A stretch of 5,768 nucleotides of DNA from Methanolobus sp. UBA32 (GTDB taxonomy: Archaea > Halobacteriota > Methanosarcinia > Methanosarcinales > Methanosarcinaceae). The translations under genes were made by a program, and so were the position numbers. The stretch is from positions 10,901 to 16,668 of the forward strand of contig DAZF01000010.1 of assembly GCA_002507205.1 (NCBI GenBank), written 5' to 3'. Positions 1 through 5,768 of this stretch are shown piece by piece. The notes below the pieces were generated by a model. It worked only from the letters and a program-made list of their open reading frames with translations, made no database searches and had not been told where the DNA came from. Positions within the stretch are counted from its first letter, which is position 1; every line of letters starts with the position of its first letter.

Positions 1-523
1 CTCCGCCCATTCCCAGCATGAATACTATGGTTATGAAGAATGACAGGAATATCTCCTTATACTCAAGGAGTGCAGCCATCCGGGGGCTGAATGTGATATT
101 TGTCAGCTGGTCCGGTAAACCGACCAGTACGATAACAGTGTATGTCAGGAAAAGCCCGACAAGAGCGCCCACTATTCCGGCAATTATGGAATAGAATATG
201 GCATTTGAAATATACATCTCATGTGAGATGGGTATGCGTGCCTGATTCAACTGCTTCTGAAGGTTCTGGTAATTTTCTTTTTTGGCTTTTATCCTGTCAC
301 CTATCAGTACAAAAGGAATCCTTTTCATTATATTGATATAAACAGTTGTTTTTTTAGTATAATGGTCAATATCGAATTTCTTTTTAGGTCTCTTTGAATT
401 TGATTTCTGGTTTGCAACAGTCCTTTTCTTTTCCGGCTCCTGAAGGTCTGGCGACTCTGCTGAAATAGTATCTGTCTGATCATTTTCGATCAGCTCATCA
501 GAAGTTTCTTTGATTTCCGTCAC
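1..523 (-). CDS. Type II secretion system F family (PilC/TadC-like) membrane platform protein, N-terminal part
   Basis: The reading frame is open from a GTG at 521-523 to the left window edge, giving 174 codons; the C-terminal part lies outside. Residues 1-31 are acidic (11 Asp/Glu) and residues 32-49 are strongly basic (9 Lys/Arg of 18). An amphipathic cytoplasmic stretch follows, including the segment QLNQARIPISHEMYI at about 91-105, typical of the start of a T2SF domain. A hydrophobic segment lies at about 108-135 and a second starts near 158. Proteins of this family form the inner-membrane platform that couples the pilus/secretion ATPase to filament assembly. The gene sits 16 bases after the ATPase stop codon on the same strand, the usual archaeal ATPase-platform order, so co-transcription is likely. 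The GTG start is chosen because a GGTGG ribosome site lies 6-7 bases upstream and no in-frame ATG exists between the ATPase stop and this codon. Whether the complex builds a pilus, an archaellum-like filament or another appendage cannot be decided from this fragment. Confidence 0.85.
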   Translation of the reverse strand, partial: MTEIKETSDELIENDQTDTISAESPDLQEPEKKRTVANQKSNSKRPKKKFDIDHYTKKTTVYINIMKRIPFVLIGDRIKAKKENYQNLQKQLNQARIPISHEMYISNAIFYSIIAGIVGALVGLFLTYTVIVLVGLPDQLTNITFSPRMAALLEYKEIFLSFFITIVFMLGMGG

Positions 524-528
524 AGTAT

Positions 529-534
529 CCCACC
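529..534 (-). promoter_or_regulatory. Ribosome binding site deciding the GTG start of the platform protein
   Basis: Read on the minus strand this is GGTGGG, matching the GGTG part of the archaeal anti-Shine-Dalgarno complement, with about 5 bases before the GTG at 523-521. It lies wholly inside the 16-base gap after the ATPase stop codon, supporting translation from a shared mRNA. Confidence 0.55.
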
Positions 535-539
535 AGTAA

Positions 540-2735
540 TTACGCTAGCTTCAATTTTCTCAGGACCTTTTCCGGTGTTGACTGGTAAGCGTTTATGATA
601 TCCGATATTTCCTGGAAATCGGTAATATCATTGTTGACCATGTGTTCAAGGATCTTCTGGCGATAATATAATTCCTGGTCTATCCTTCCCTGTCCCCAGC
701 CACGTCTCATCTTTATGTCGAAAAGGGCTTTTGACTCACCTGTGCGGATGAAAATGTCGGATTCGGAATCCCAGACAAAGATATCATTTGTCCTGATGTT
801 CCTTGTATTCGGATCGATATCAATGATCTCTACCAGTTTGATGTTTCTCCTTACACGTTTACCCTTGGTATATGTCTGGGACTGTATACTCATGATATCA
901 AGTGCCTGTATCATTGTACGCGGGACACTGATGGGTGGGTTTTCCAGTCTGTGGATTGCAGAGGCCACAGAGTCAGCATGCATTGTGGAGAATGTCGTGT
1001 GTCCGGTGGACATTGCCTGGAAAAGCGTGAGAGCTTCCTTACCTCTTACTTCACCCACAAGCAGGAATTCCGGTCTCTGTCTCAGTGCAGCTTTCAGCAG
1101 GTCATACATATCAACTGCACCTCGTTCATCTGCTGTGAACGAATCCCTTGTAATACTTGGTATCCAGTTTTGATGAGGCAGTTTGAGTTCCCTTGTATCC
1201 TCAAGAGTAATGACCTTGGCTTTTTCAGGGATGAATAGTGATACAGCGTTAAGGGAAGAAGTTTTACCGGACGCAGTACCTCCGGCATAGATCAGACTCT
1301 TGTTGTTCTCGATACAAAGCCACAGGTATGCCATTGATTCTGATGAGAAAGTACCCCATTTGACAAGGTCCACAGGTGTGATAGGTGTGTCACTGAACTT
1401 ACGTATGGTAAAGGTACTGCCGTGTGCAGTTACGCTTGTACCAAGTGTCATCTGTATCCTTGAGCCGTCGGGCATTGTGGCGTCGATCATTGGTTCTGCA
1501 ACAGATATGTGCTTTCCACTTCTCTGCGCCATCTGTATGATGAAAGAATTGAGCTCGTCCTCTTCATAAACAACATTTGTTGCAATGTTCTGGTGTGCTC
1601 TGTGATAAAGGAAAATAGGTGTGTCGTGACCGTTGCCTGATACATCCTCTATAGAATCATCTTTCATCAGGGCGTCTATCTTTCCGAACCTGACGAAATC
1701 CCTCTTGATGTAGTATGAGATCTTTTCAAGCATAGGGGGTGTGATCTCTATGGTATAATCCTGTATGATGGACCTGATCTTTGCTTCAAGGACGGCTTCC
1801 TTGTCTTCATCGCTATCATCTATGTCTTCTACAAGCAGTACATCTCGAAGCCTGTCTTTTATTTCATGAAGGAACGTATGCTCAAATTCAGTAAGTTCCG
1901 GTTCAACAATGTAGTAGAGATGGTTATTCTTGTCTTCATTGTACAATATTACAATGAAAGCATATGGCTCATTTACCCAGTAACGTTCAATTTCCTGATA
2001 ACCTTCAACATCTTTAAATTCTGCAATAGGGCCATGTATTTCAGTATCATATGGCTCTATCTCTATCTCCGTCCTTTTGAAAAGGGTTCTTATTTTGTCA
2101 ACAAAGCTCAGTTTCTCTTTTTCCTTGCCTTGTTCATCTTCCTTTTCTTCAGTCATTCCAGAATTTTCTTCTTCTGGTGTGATGTCTGTTTTTGATTCAT
2201 CTTCCGGGAGAGTGTGACTCTTTATTCCGTCTTCTTTTGTGAGCGGCTCTGGTATTTCCTCATCCTCATCTGCTAAGGACATTAGAATGTCCTTTTTCAG
2301 ATCATGCTTTATACTTTTTGGAGGTCCGAAGTTAGGTGATCTTGGAAGCAATATTCCTATTTCCTCTTCCTCAACTTCTTCATCCTCTTTTTCTAAACCA
2401 CCATTATTTGATGCATCCTGATCAGGATCATCTTCAGAATCCGGGTCATTTTCTTTTTTGTCAAGGATGTGTGCAAAATCCTTTTCGAATCTATCTTCGG
2501 ATTCCTTTATTTTTGATATTTCTTTTAGAATATCCAGATTATCTATTTCGTCATCAGATGCTTCATTTTCAAGTACTTCATTATCCTGCATACCATCATC
2601 CTTTTCCCCGTTTTCCTCTATCGATGAATCTTCCGTTTGCAGCACTTCTTCATCTGATAGTTCCTTTTGATTTTCATTTTTACTGCCACTGTTAGAATAG
2701 TTATTTTCAGGAGCATTTAATTGGGCATCAGCCAT
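540..2735 (-). CDS. Type II/IV secretion system (archaeal PilB/FlaI-type) ATPase with long acidic N-terminal tail
   Basis: This 731-aa protein is a hexameric secretion/pilus assembly ATPase of the GspE/PilB/TadA superfamily, acting at the cytoplasmic face of the membrane with the T2SF protein encoded just downstream. The conserved motor spans about residues 340-700. It contains GKIDALMKDDSIEDVSGNG (351-369) of the N-terminal subdomain, Walker A GGTASGKT at 485-492 (Lys491), the Asp-box ITLEDTREL at 509-517 (Glu512/Asp513), Walker B LLVGEVRG at 558-565 with catalytic-type Glu562, and the His-box GHTTFSTMHADS at 578-589. The C-terminal helices (about 683-728) resemble the archaeal FlaI/PilB group. 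Residues 1-210 are low-complexity and apparently disordered, with about one third Asp/Glu (71 of 210 by hand count), no Cys, and net charge near minus 50. FlaI-type proteins are nearer 550 aa, so this tail accounts for the extra length. The ATG at 2733-2735 is preceded by GGTGA; an upstream ATG is out of frame. The motor is certain; which appendage it drives is not. Confidence 0.95.
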   Translation of the reverse strand: MADAQLNAPENNYSNSGSKNENQKELSDEEVLQTEDSSIEENGEKDDGMQDNEVLENEASDDEIDNLDILKEISKIKESEDRFEKDFAHILDKKENDPDSEDDPDQDASNNGGLEKEDEEVEEEEIGILLPRSPNFGPPKSIKHDLKKDILMSLADEDEEIPEPLTKEDGIKSHTLPEDESKTDITPEEENSGMTEEKEDEQGKEKEKLSFVDKIRTLFKRTEIEIEPYDTEIHGPIAEFKDVEGYQEIERYWVNEPYAFIVILYNEDKNNHLYYIVEPELTEFEHTFLHEIKDRLRDVLLVEDIDDSDEDKEAVLEAKIRSIIQDYTIEITPPMLEKISYYIKRDFVRFGKIDALMKDDSIEDVSGNGHDTPIFLYHRAHQNIATNVVYEEDELNSFIIQMAQRSGKHISVAEPMIDATMPDGSRIQMTLGTSVTAHGSTFTIRKFSDTPITPVDLVKWGTFSSESMAYLWLCIENNKSLIYAGGTASGKTSSLNAVSLFIPEKAKVITLEDTRELKLPHQNWIPSITRDSFTADERGAVDMYDLLKAALRQRPEFLLVGEVRGKEALTLFQAMSTGHTTFSTMHADSVASAIHRLENPPISVPRTMIQALDIMSIQSQTYTKGKRVRRNIKLVEIIDIDPNTRNIRTNDIFVWDSESDIFIRTGESKALFDIKMRRGWGQGRIDQELYYRQKILEHMVNNDITDFQEISDIINAYQSTPEKVLRKLKLA

Positions 2736-2739
2736 CGTT

Positions 2740-2744
2740 TCACC
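2740..2744 (-). promoter_or_regulatory. Ribosome binding site of the secretion ATPase gene
   Basis: The minus strand reads GGTGA followed by AACG and the ATG at 2735-2733. This is a close match to the archaeal GGTGAT core. It supports the full-length start, including the acidic tail, rather than a start nearer the motor domain. Confidence 0.6.
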
Positions 2745-2790
2745 ATTTGATGCATAAATTTGATTATTATGAAATTCTGAGAGTCAAACA

Positions 2791-2807
2791 CACATAATTA
2801 TTATGTG
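2791..2807. repeat. Perfect palindrome CACATAATTATTATGTG, operator candidate
   Basis: Two 7-base arms, CACATAA and TTATGTG, are exact inverse complements around a 3-base TTA spacer. The site lies just downstream of the leftward TATA box, between it and the transcription start expected near 2793. A dimeric repressor bound here could block the secretion operon promoter. The regulator is unknown, and AT-rich DNA yields such palindromes by chance more often than balanced DNA. Confidence 0.45.
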
Positions 2808-2810
2808 CAT

Positions 2811-2824
2811 ATTATATTTATAAT
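2811..2824 (-). promoter_or_regulatory. TATA box of the secretion ATPase-platform operon
   Basis: The minus strand reads ATTATAAATATAAT, containing TTATAAATA, a good archaeal TBP site. The usual spacing of about 26 bases from its centre places the transcription start near 2793, giving a leader of roughly 57 bases before the ATPase ATG. No other equally good TATA element lies nearer the gene on this strand. Confidence 0.5.
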
Positions 2825-2839
2825 GGTTATTAAAGGTAT

Positions 2840-2880
2840 TGTCCGGATGTACCTTTTTGCCTGGGAATTAAATCCGAACA
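2840..2880. repeat. Imperfect inverted repeat in the divergent intergenic region
   Basis: The arms TGTCCGGAT (2840-2848) and ATCCGAACA (2872-2880) pair at 8 of 9 positions across a 23-base spacer. The repeat sits upstream of both divergent promoters, where it could bind a shared regulator or be incidental. These arms are more GC-rich than the surrounding sequence, which is why they stand out. No known operator consensus is recognised. Confidence 0.3.
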
Positions 2881-2942
2881 GTGTTATCCGCTTTTATCGT
2901 TAATATTGCTATGAATTTTATATGTTCATCTCTATATACTTC

Positions 2943-3035
2943 ATGTACATAAAAAACAATATAAATGTATAAATATATTCGCTATTTTAACATGCATGTA
3001 CAAATCTATTGGTTTACATGAGTTTTAATGTACAT
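2943..3035. repeat. Recurrent ATGTAC words around the UbiA-like gene promoter
   Basis: ATGTACAT occurs as a perfect palindrome at 2943-2950 and again, extended to AATGTACATT, at 3027-3036 inside the first codons. ATGTAC also occurs at 2996-3001, overlapping the 10-base palindrome ACATGCATGT (2990-2999). A further ATGTAC lies outside this interval at 2847-2852. The copies flank the TATA box at 2968-2977. They may be binding sites, but spacing is irregular (53 and 32 bases), so this is a weak call. Confidence 0.25.
2968..2977 (+). promoter_or_regulatory. TATA box of the UbiA-like gene
   Basis: TATAAATATA matches the archaeal TATA element. Its centre near 2972 predicts a transcription start around 2998, which leaves a short leader of about 20 bases before the ATG at 3018. 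A second, less likely element (ATATAAAT) lies just upstream at 2959-2966. The start fits the ATG at 3018 better than any later in-frame codon. Confidence 0.5.
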
Positions 3036-3929
3036 TCAATTGGTTTTGGGTCAGAATGCAATAGCGATATTGTAAAGCTTGCGGGTCTGCTATGGAAAGA
3101 AATTGTCTTTGGCGGTCATTTGTTCGCAACGGGTTCTGTATCTGTAATAATGGCCTGCGCTACTGTATTTATGGTCCCCGTAAGTCTGGACATTCTGTTT
3201 GTGTCCTATCTGTTGTTCTATGCGATATACCTGTATGATTATTCAGCAGGCGCATCTTCAGATAAGTTGACAAATGAGGAACGAGCCCGTTATCTTCAAT
3301 GCAAAAATAAAAGTAAATGCATAGTTGTCGCGGTATCTGTACTCATGTTCATGGTGCTTCTCACATTCGCAAATACCATTACAATTCTGATCGGTCTGGG
3401 CATTCTGGCACTTGGTCTTCTTTACGGGAGTCATTTCAAGAAACTTACAAAAAAAATACCTGCGTTCAAGAATGTTTTTGTTTCACTTGTATGGTCTTTT
3501 ATGGCACTGTTCCTGTTTGTGTATTATTCGCTCCCCATAACGTATGGTGCGCTTATGCTTGCACTTTTTATCTTCATCAGGATGATGAATATCCAGATAC
3601 TTTTTGATGTAAGGGATGTGGAAGGAGATATTGAAGCTGGCCTTTTGACAATTCCTGCTTTGTTTGGGGAAAAAAAATACCCTTTCATTTTGCGTATGAT
3701 CAATTTCGTGTCGATATTCTTTGTCATTGTATGTGTTATTCAGGGCTTGCTTCCGTTCTTTACGCTGGCAATTATGCCAATGTTCTATTACGCTGTCACT
3801 TATATTGATAAGGTAGTGGAATCAAGGAAGAATTATTCTTCATACGTCTTTGCAGCATGCGAGCCTATTATGTGGGCACTGCTTATCTTTGCGGGAAGAT
3901 ATGTTGCTATGTTCAATATCATATCCTGA
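3018..3929 (+). CDS. UbiA-superfamily membrane prenyltransferase-like protein
   Basis: This 303-aa polytopic protein has about nine hydrophobic segments, the normal size and fold pattern of intramembrane UbiA prenyltransferases, which join an isoprenoid diphosphate to an acceptor. The second aspartate motif is clear: DVRDVEGDIEAG at about 197-208, with Asp197, Asp200 and Asp204, followed by LTIPALFG. The segment IPAFKNVFVSLVWS (147-160) and a YG..FKKL stretch just before it match the conserved central loop. The first motif is unusual: YDYSAGASSDKLTNEERARYL at about 73-93 has Asp74 and Asp82 but glycine where NxxxDxxxD has its middle Asp. This resembles a divergent UbiA subgroup with a 'D..TN..R' loop, so I do not assign it as digeranylgeranylglyceryl phosphate synthase or any quinone enzyme. 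A TTG at 3009 is an alternative start, but ATG at 3018 fits the promoter spacing. The gene diverges from the secretion operon and precedes pheT by 129 bases. Substrate and pathway are unknown. Confidence 0.8.
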   Translation: MSFNVHSIGFGSECNSDIVKLAGLLWKEIVFGGHLFATGSVSVIMACATVFMVPVSLDILFVSYLLFYAIYLYDYSAGASSDKLTNEERARYLQCKNKSKCIVVAVSVLMFMVLLTFANTITILIGLGILALGLLYGSHFKKLTKKIPAFKNVFVSLVWSFMALFLFVYYSLPITYGALMLALFIFIRMMNIQILFDVRDVEGDIEAGLLTIPALFGEKKYPFILRMINFVSIFFVIVCVIQGLLPFFTLAIMPMFYYAVTYIDKVVESRKNYSSYVFAACEPIMWALLIFAGRYVAMFNIIS

Positions 3930-3971
3930 GGGATAATTCAGAATTCGGTGGCGATACCTCTCTAATCTTCA

Positions 3972-3979
3972 ATATAAAC
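3972..3979 (+). promoter_or_regulatory. Candidate TATA box for pheT
   Basis: ATATAAAC is the best TATA-like element in the gap between the UbiA-like gene and pheT. It would place the transcription start near 4001 and give a leader of roughly 58 bases. No strong terminator is visible after the UbiA-like stop codon, so read-through from that gene is also possible. Confidence 0.4.
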
Positions 3980-4044
3980 AAAAACATTAAATGTAAAGCT
4001 GGATATGTTCTGCTAGATTATAGATAGAAGTAAACAGGGAAGGA

Positions 4045-4050
4045 AAGAGG
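4045..4050 (+). promoter_or_regulatory. Ribosome binding site of pheT
   Basis: A purine-rich stretch ending in AAGAGG lies 8 bases before the ATG at 4059. It supports this start, which also matches the conserved N-terminus of archaeal PheT ([12 protein letters not shown]). Confidence 0.45.
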
Positions 4051-4058
4051 AAAACCCG

Positions 4059-5681
4059 ATGCCGATTATAACCTTACCATATAATGACCTTGAAGAATTG
4101 ACAGGAACAGACAAGGATACTATAATTAAGCGCGTGCCTATGATAGGCGCAGATATCGAGCGCATAGAAGATGATTCTATAGATATCGAGTTCTTCCCCG
4201 ACCGTCCGGACCTTTATAGTGTAGAAGGCGTGGCACGTGCACTGCGTGGTTTTCTGGATATTGAAACCGGTTTTTGTGAATACGAGGTAAAGCCATATAC
4301 TGTTGAAATTACAAAGGACAGGGATATTGATTCTGTCCGCCCGATATTTGGCTGTGCCATTGTCAGGGGTGTTTCCTTTAGTTCCAGTGCCATAAAGACC
4401 CTTATGGACCTTCAGGAGTCCCTTCACTGGGGACTTGGGCGTGACCGTAAAAAGGTGTCCATAGGTGTTCATGACCTTTCAAAGGTTCAGGCGCCTTTCC
4501 GCTATATTGCGGCAGACCCTGAGTACAGTTTTGTTCCTCTTGACTTCACAGAACCAATGACAATGAAGGAGATACTTGAGAAGCATCCAAAAGGTACACG
4601 TTTCGCACATATACTTGACGGTTTTGACAGGTATCCTCTGATCCTTGATGTTAATGATAATGTTCTTTCATTCCCTCCGATCATTAACGGCACTCTTACA
4701 ATGGTCACTGAGGAGACCACTGACCTTCTGGTGGATGTTACCGGTTTGAGCAACGAGGTCTATACCGCGCTCAATATTGTTACAACAGCACTTGCAGAGC
4801 GTGGCGGTCAGATCGAGTATGTGAAAGTGGTAAATGCCGATGGCACAGAATCCATTCCACTTGACCTCAGTCCGATGATAAAGGTACTGAACAGGTCTGA
4901 GATCGATGGGCTCATTGGTATGGAACTTCCGGTTGCCGAGATAATAAAACAGCTTAACAGGATGGGATTTGGCGCAAAGGAGCTTGATAATGACCGTATT
5001 GAGGTCATGGTTCCTCGCTATCGTGCTGATATCCTGGATAATTCTGACATCATTGAGGATATAGCAGTAGGATACGGTTTTGATAAGATACCTGCCGTGT
5101 TCCCTATGAACGCCACCGTGGGCAAATCCCACAGGATATCCGACACAAGTTCCGATATGCGCGAAATAATGACCGGACTTGGTTATTCGCAGGTCATGCC
5201 CTTCACCCTCACAAGTGAGAAGGTGCACTTTGACTGGATGTGCAGGGACAGGACAGATGATGTGACATACGTCCTGCACCCAATAAGTGAGGATCAGACC
5301 ATGGTCAGGACGACCATATTGCCAAACCTTGTGGAGATCCTCTCCATGAATCAGCACAGGGAACTGCCACAACGTATATTCGAGGCTGGAGATGTTGTAA
5401 TTGATGGCCAGAACGGCCTGCATCTCGGGGCTGTATCCATTCATGCACAGGCCAATTTCACAGAAGTAAGGGAACTGGTGGATGCCCTGATGCGTGAACG
5501 CCTGGTGGAATATGAGATTGTTGAATCAGAAGACCCTGCTTTCATGGAAGGCAGAAGGGCTGATATAATTGTTAACGGCAAGAAGATAGGTGTCATGGGG
5601 GAACTGTTCCCTCAGGTGATAGTCAACTTCGGACTTGGACAGCCTATTGTTGGATTTGAGATCGATCTGATGGACCAGTAA
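4059..5681 (+). CDS. pheT: Phenylalanyl-tRNA synthetase beta subunit, archaeal type
   Basis: PheT pairs with the catalytic PheS as a cytoplasmic alpha2-beta2 enzyme charging tRNA-Phe; beta binds tRNA and removes mischarged tyrosine. The 540-aa length is normal for the archaeal/eukaryotic form, which lacks the extra RNA-binding domains of the bacterial ~800-aa subunit. The N-terminal domain (about 1-90) begins [16 protein letters not shown] and contains [27 protein letters not shown] sequence at 42-64. A B3/B4 editing-type domain spans about 95-255, including [15 protein letters not shown] (136-150). A B5 domain (about 268-345) carries [19 protein letters not shown] at 318-336, whose acidic residues are the expected metal-binding region. 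The catalytic-like but inactive fold (about 350-540) shows [40 protein letters not shown] (406-425) and [16 protein letters not shown] (514-529). No frameshift or missing domain is seen. pheS is not immediately upstream; it could lie beyond the right edge or elsewhere. Identity is near certain. Confidence 0.97.
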   Translation: MPIITLPYNDLEELTGTDKDTIIKRVPMIGADIERIEDDSIDIEFFPDRPDLYSVEGVARALRGFLDIETGFCEYEVKPYTVEITKDRDIDSVRPIFGCAIVRGVSFSSSAIKTLMDLQESLHWGLGRDRKKVSIGVHDLSKVQAPFRYIAADPEYSFVPLDFTEPMTMKEILEKHPKGTRFAHILDGFDRYPLILDVNDNVLSFPPIINGTLTMVTEETTDLLVDVTGLSNEVYTALNIVTTALAERGGQIEYVKVVNADGTESIPLDLSPMIKVLNRSEIDGLIGMELPVAEIIKQLNRMGFGAKELDNDRIEVMVPRYRADILDNSDIIEDIAVGYGFDKIPAVFPMNATVGKSHRISDTSSDMREIMTGLGYSQVMPFTLTSEKVHFDWMCRDRTDDVTYVLHPISEDQTMVRTTILPNLVEILSMNQHRELPQRIFEAGDVVIDGQNGLHLGAVSIHAQANFTEVRELVDALMRERLVEYEIVESEDPAFMEGRRADIIVNGKKIGVMGELFPQVIVNFGLGQPIVGFEIDLMDQ

Positions 5682-5690
5682 GGTCTGTCA

Positions 5691-5705
5691 TCTTCTTTTT
5701 ATTTT
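5691..5705 (+). terminator. T-rich transcription terminator after pheT
   Basis: A run of 12 T in 15 bases (TCTTCTTTTTATTTT) begins 9 bases after the pheT stop codon. Archaeal RNA polymerase stops at such T tracts without needing a hairpin, and no strong stem precedes it. It suggests pheT is the last gene of its transcript. Confidence 0.5.
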
Positions 5706-5714
5706 GGGCTTTGT

Positions 5715-5735
5715 TAACTAAAAATAGTTATATAG
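5715..5735 (+). promoter_or_regulatory. Promoter-like element with inverted repeat at the right edge
   Basis: TTATATAG at 5728-5735 is a candidate TATA box, and TAACTA/TAGTTA (5715-5720 and 5725-5730) form a perfect 6-base inverted repeat around AAAA that overlaps it. Expected spacing puts a transcription start near 5757, where an ATG begins (5757-5759). The window ends nine bases later, so whether this opens a leaderless gene, an RNA gene or something else cannot be judged. Confidence 0.35.
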
Positions 5736-5768
5736 ATTGAGTGCTTATATCTCAGTATGAACTGTCCT

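Noticed and set aside
142..336. 64-codon rightward frame at the left end
   Set aside because: The complement strand here encodes the T2SF-family platform protein without interruption for 174 codons, which explains the region better.
715..1173. 152-codon rightward frame opposite the ATPase motor
   Set aside because: It overlaps the Walker B and His-box coding region of the ATPase on the other strand, and its translation has no family features.
2336..2695. 119-codon rightward frame opposite the acidic tail
   Set aside because: The Leu/Phe/Pro/His-rich product is what the complement of Asp/Glu codons gives. The acidic-tail frame continues into a conserved motor domain and is the real one.
540..2735. 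Assignment of the ATPase as ArlI/FlaI of the archaellum
   Set aside because: The motor resembles that group, but no ArlH or archaellin gene is visible and the long acidic tail is unlike typical FlaI. A general type II/IV secretion or pilus ATPase call is safer.
3009..3017. TTG at 3009 as the start of the UbiA-like protein
   Set aside because: An ATG three codons later is a better start codon and fits the TATA spacing. The extra residues MVY add no family feature.
3930..4058. Riboswitch, T-box or attenuator leader for pheT
   Set aside because: No convincing stem, Phe-rich leader peptide or T tract is visible in the 129 bases, and such attenuators are bacterial.
4668..5444. 258-codon open frame antisense to pheT
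   Set aside because: It lies wholly within a confidently identified gene on the opposite strand, its translation shows no recognisable domain and is rich in His, Cys and Tyr, and I see no promoter or ribosome site for it. It is a codon-bias shadow.

Overview
The window looks like chromosomal DNA of a methanogenic archaeon, most likely from the Methanosarcinales (a Methanolobus- or Methanococcoides-like organism). This is inferred from protein character and gene content, not from a search. The supporting signs are a short archaeal-type phenylalanyl-tRNA synthetase beta subunit (540 aa), an archaeal secretion/pilus ATPase with the FlaI/PilB signature, AT-rich TATA-box promoters, and GGTG-type ribosome binding sites. 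No rRNA, tRNA, CRISPR array, insertion sequence or phage gene is visible.

Layout. Positions 1-2735 hold a leftward operon. Its first gene (540-2735) is a 731-aa type II/IV secretion-system ATPase with a very long acidic N-terminal tail. Sixteen bases downstream, and cut by the left window edge, is the polytopic membrane partner of the T2SF/PilC/TadC family (1-523). This second gene starts with GTG and is deduced here by reading the complement strand. Together they would be the motor and membrane platform of a type IV pilus-like surface appendage. No pilin or prepilin peptidase gene falls inside the window.

Positions 2736-3017 are an AT-rich divergent intergenic region. It holds a plausible TATA box for each direction, a perfect 17-bp palindrome next to the leftward promoter, an imperfect longer inverted repeat, and recurrent ATGTAC words near the rightward promoter. 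Rightward from 3018 is a roughly nine-helix UbiA-superfamily membrane prenyltransferase whose first aspartate motif is not canonical. Its substrate is unknown.

After a 129-bp gap with its own candidate promoter comes pheT (4059-5681), complete and apparently intact. No pheS is adjacent on the left. The last 87 bases contain a T-rich stop signal and the start of another promoter-like region.

Nothing here clearly constitutes a new multi-gene system. The points most worth a second look are the highly acidic ATPase tail paired with a basic patch in its membrane partner, the palindrome at the secretion-operon promoter, and the altered active-site motif of the UbiA-like protein.
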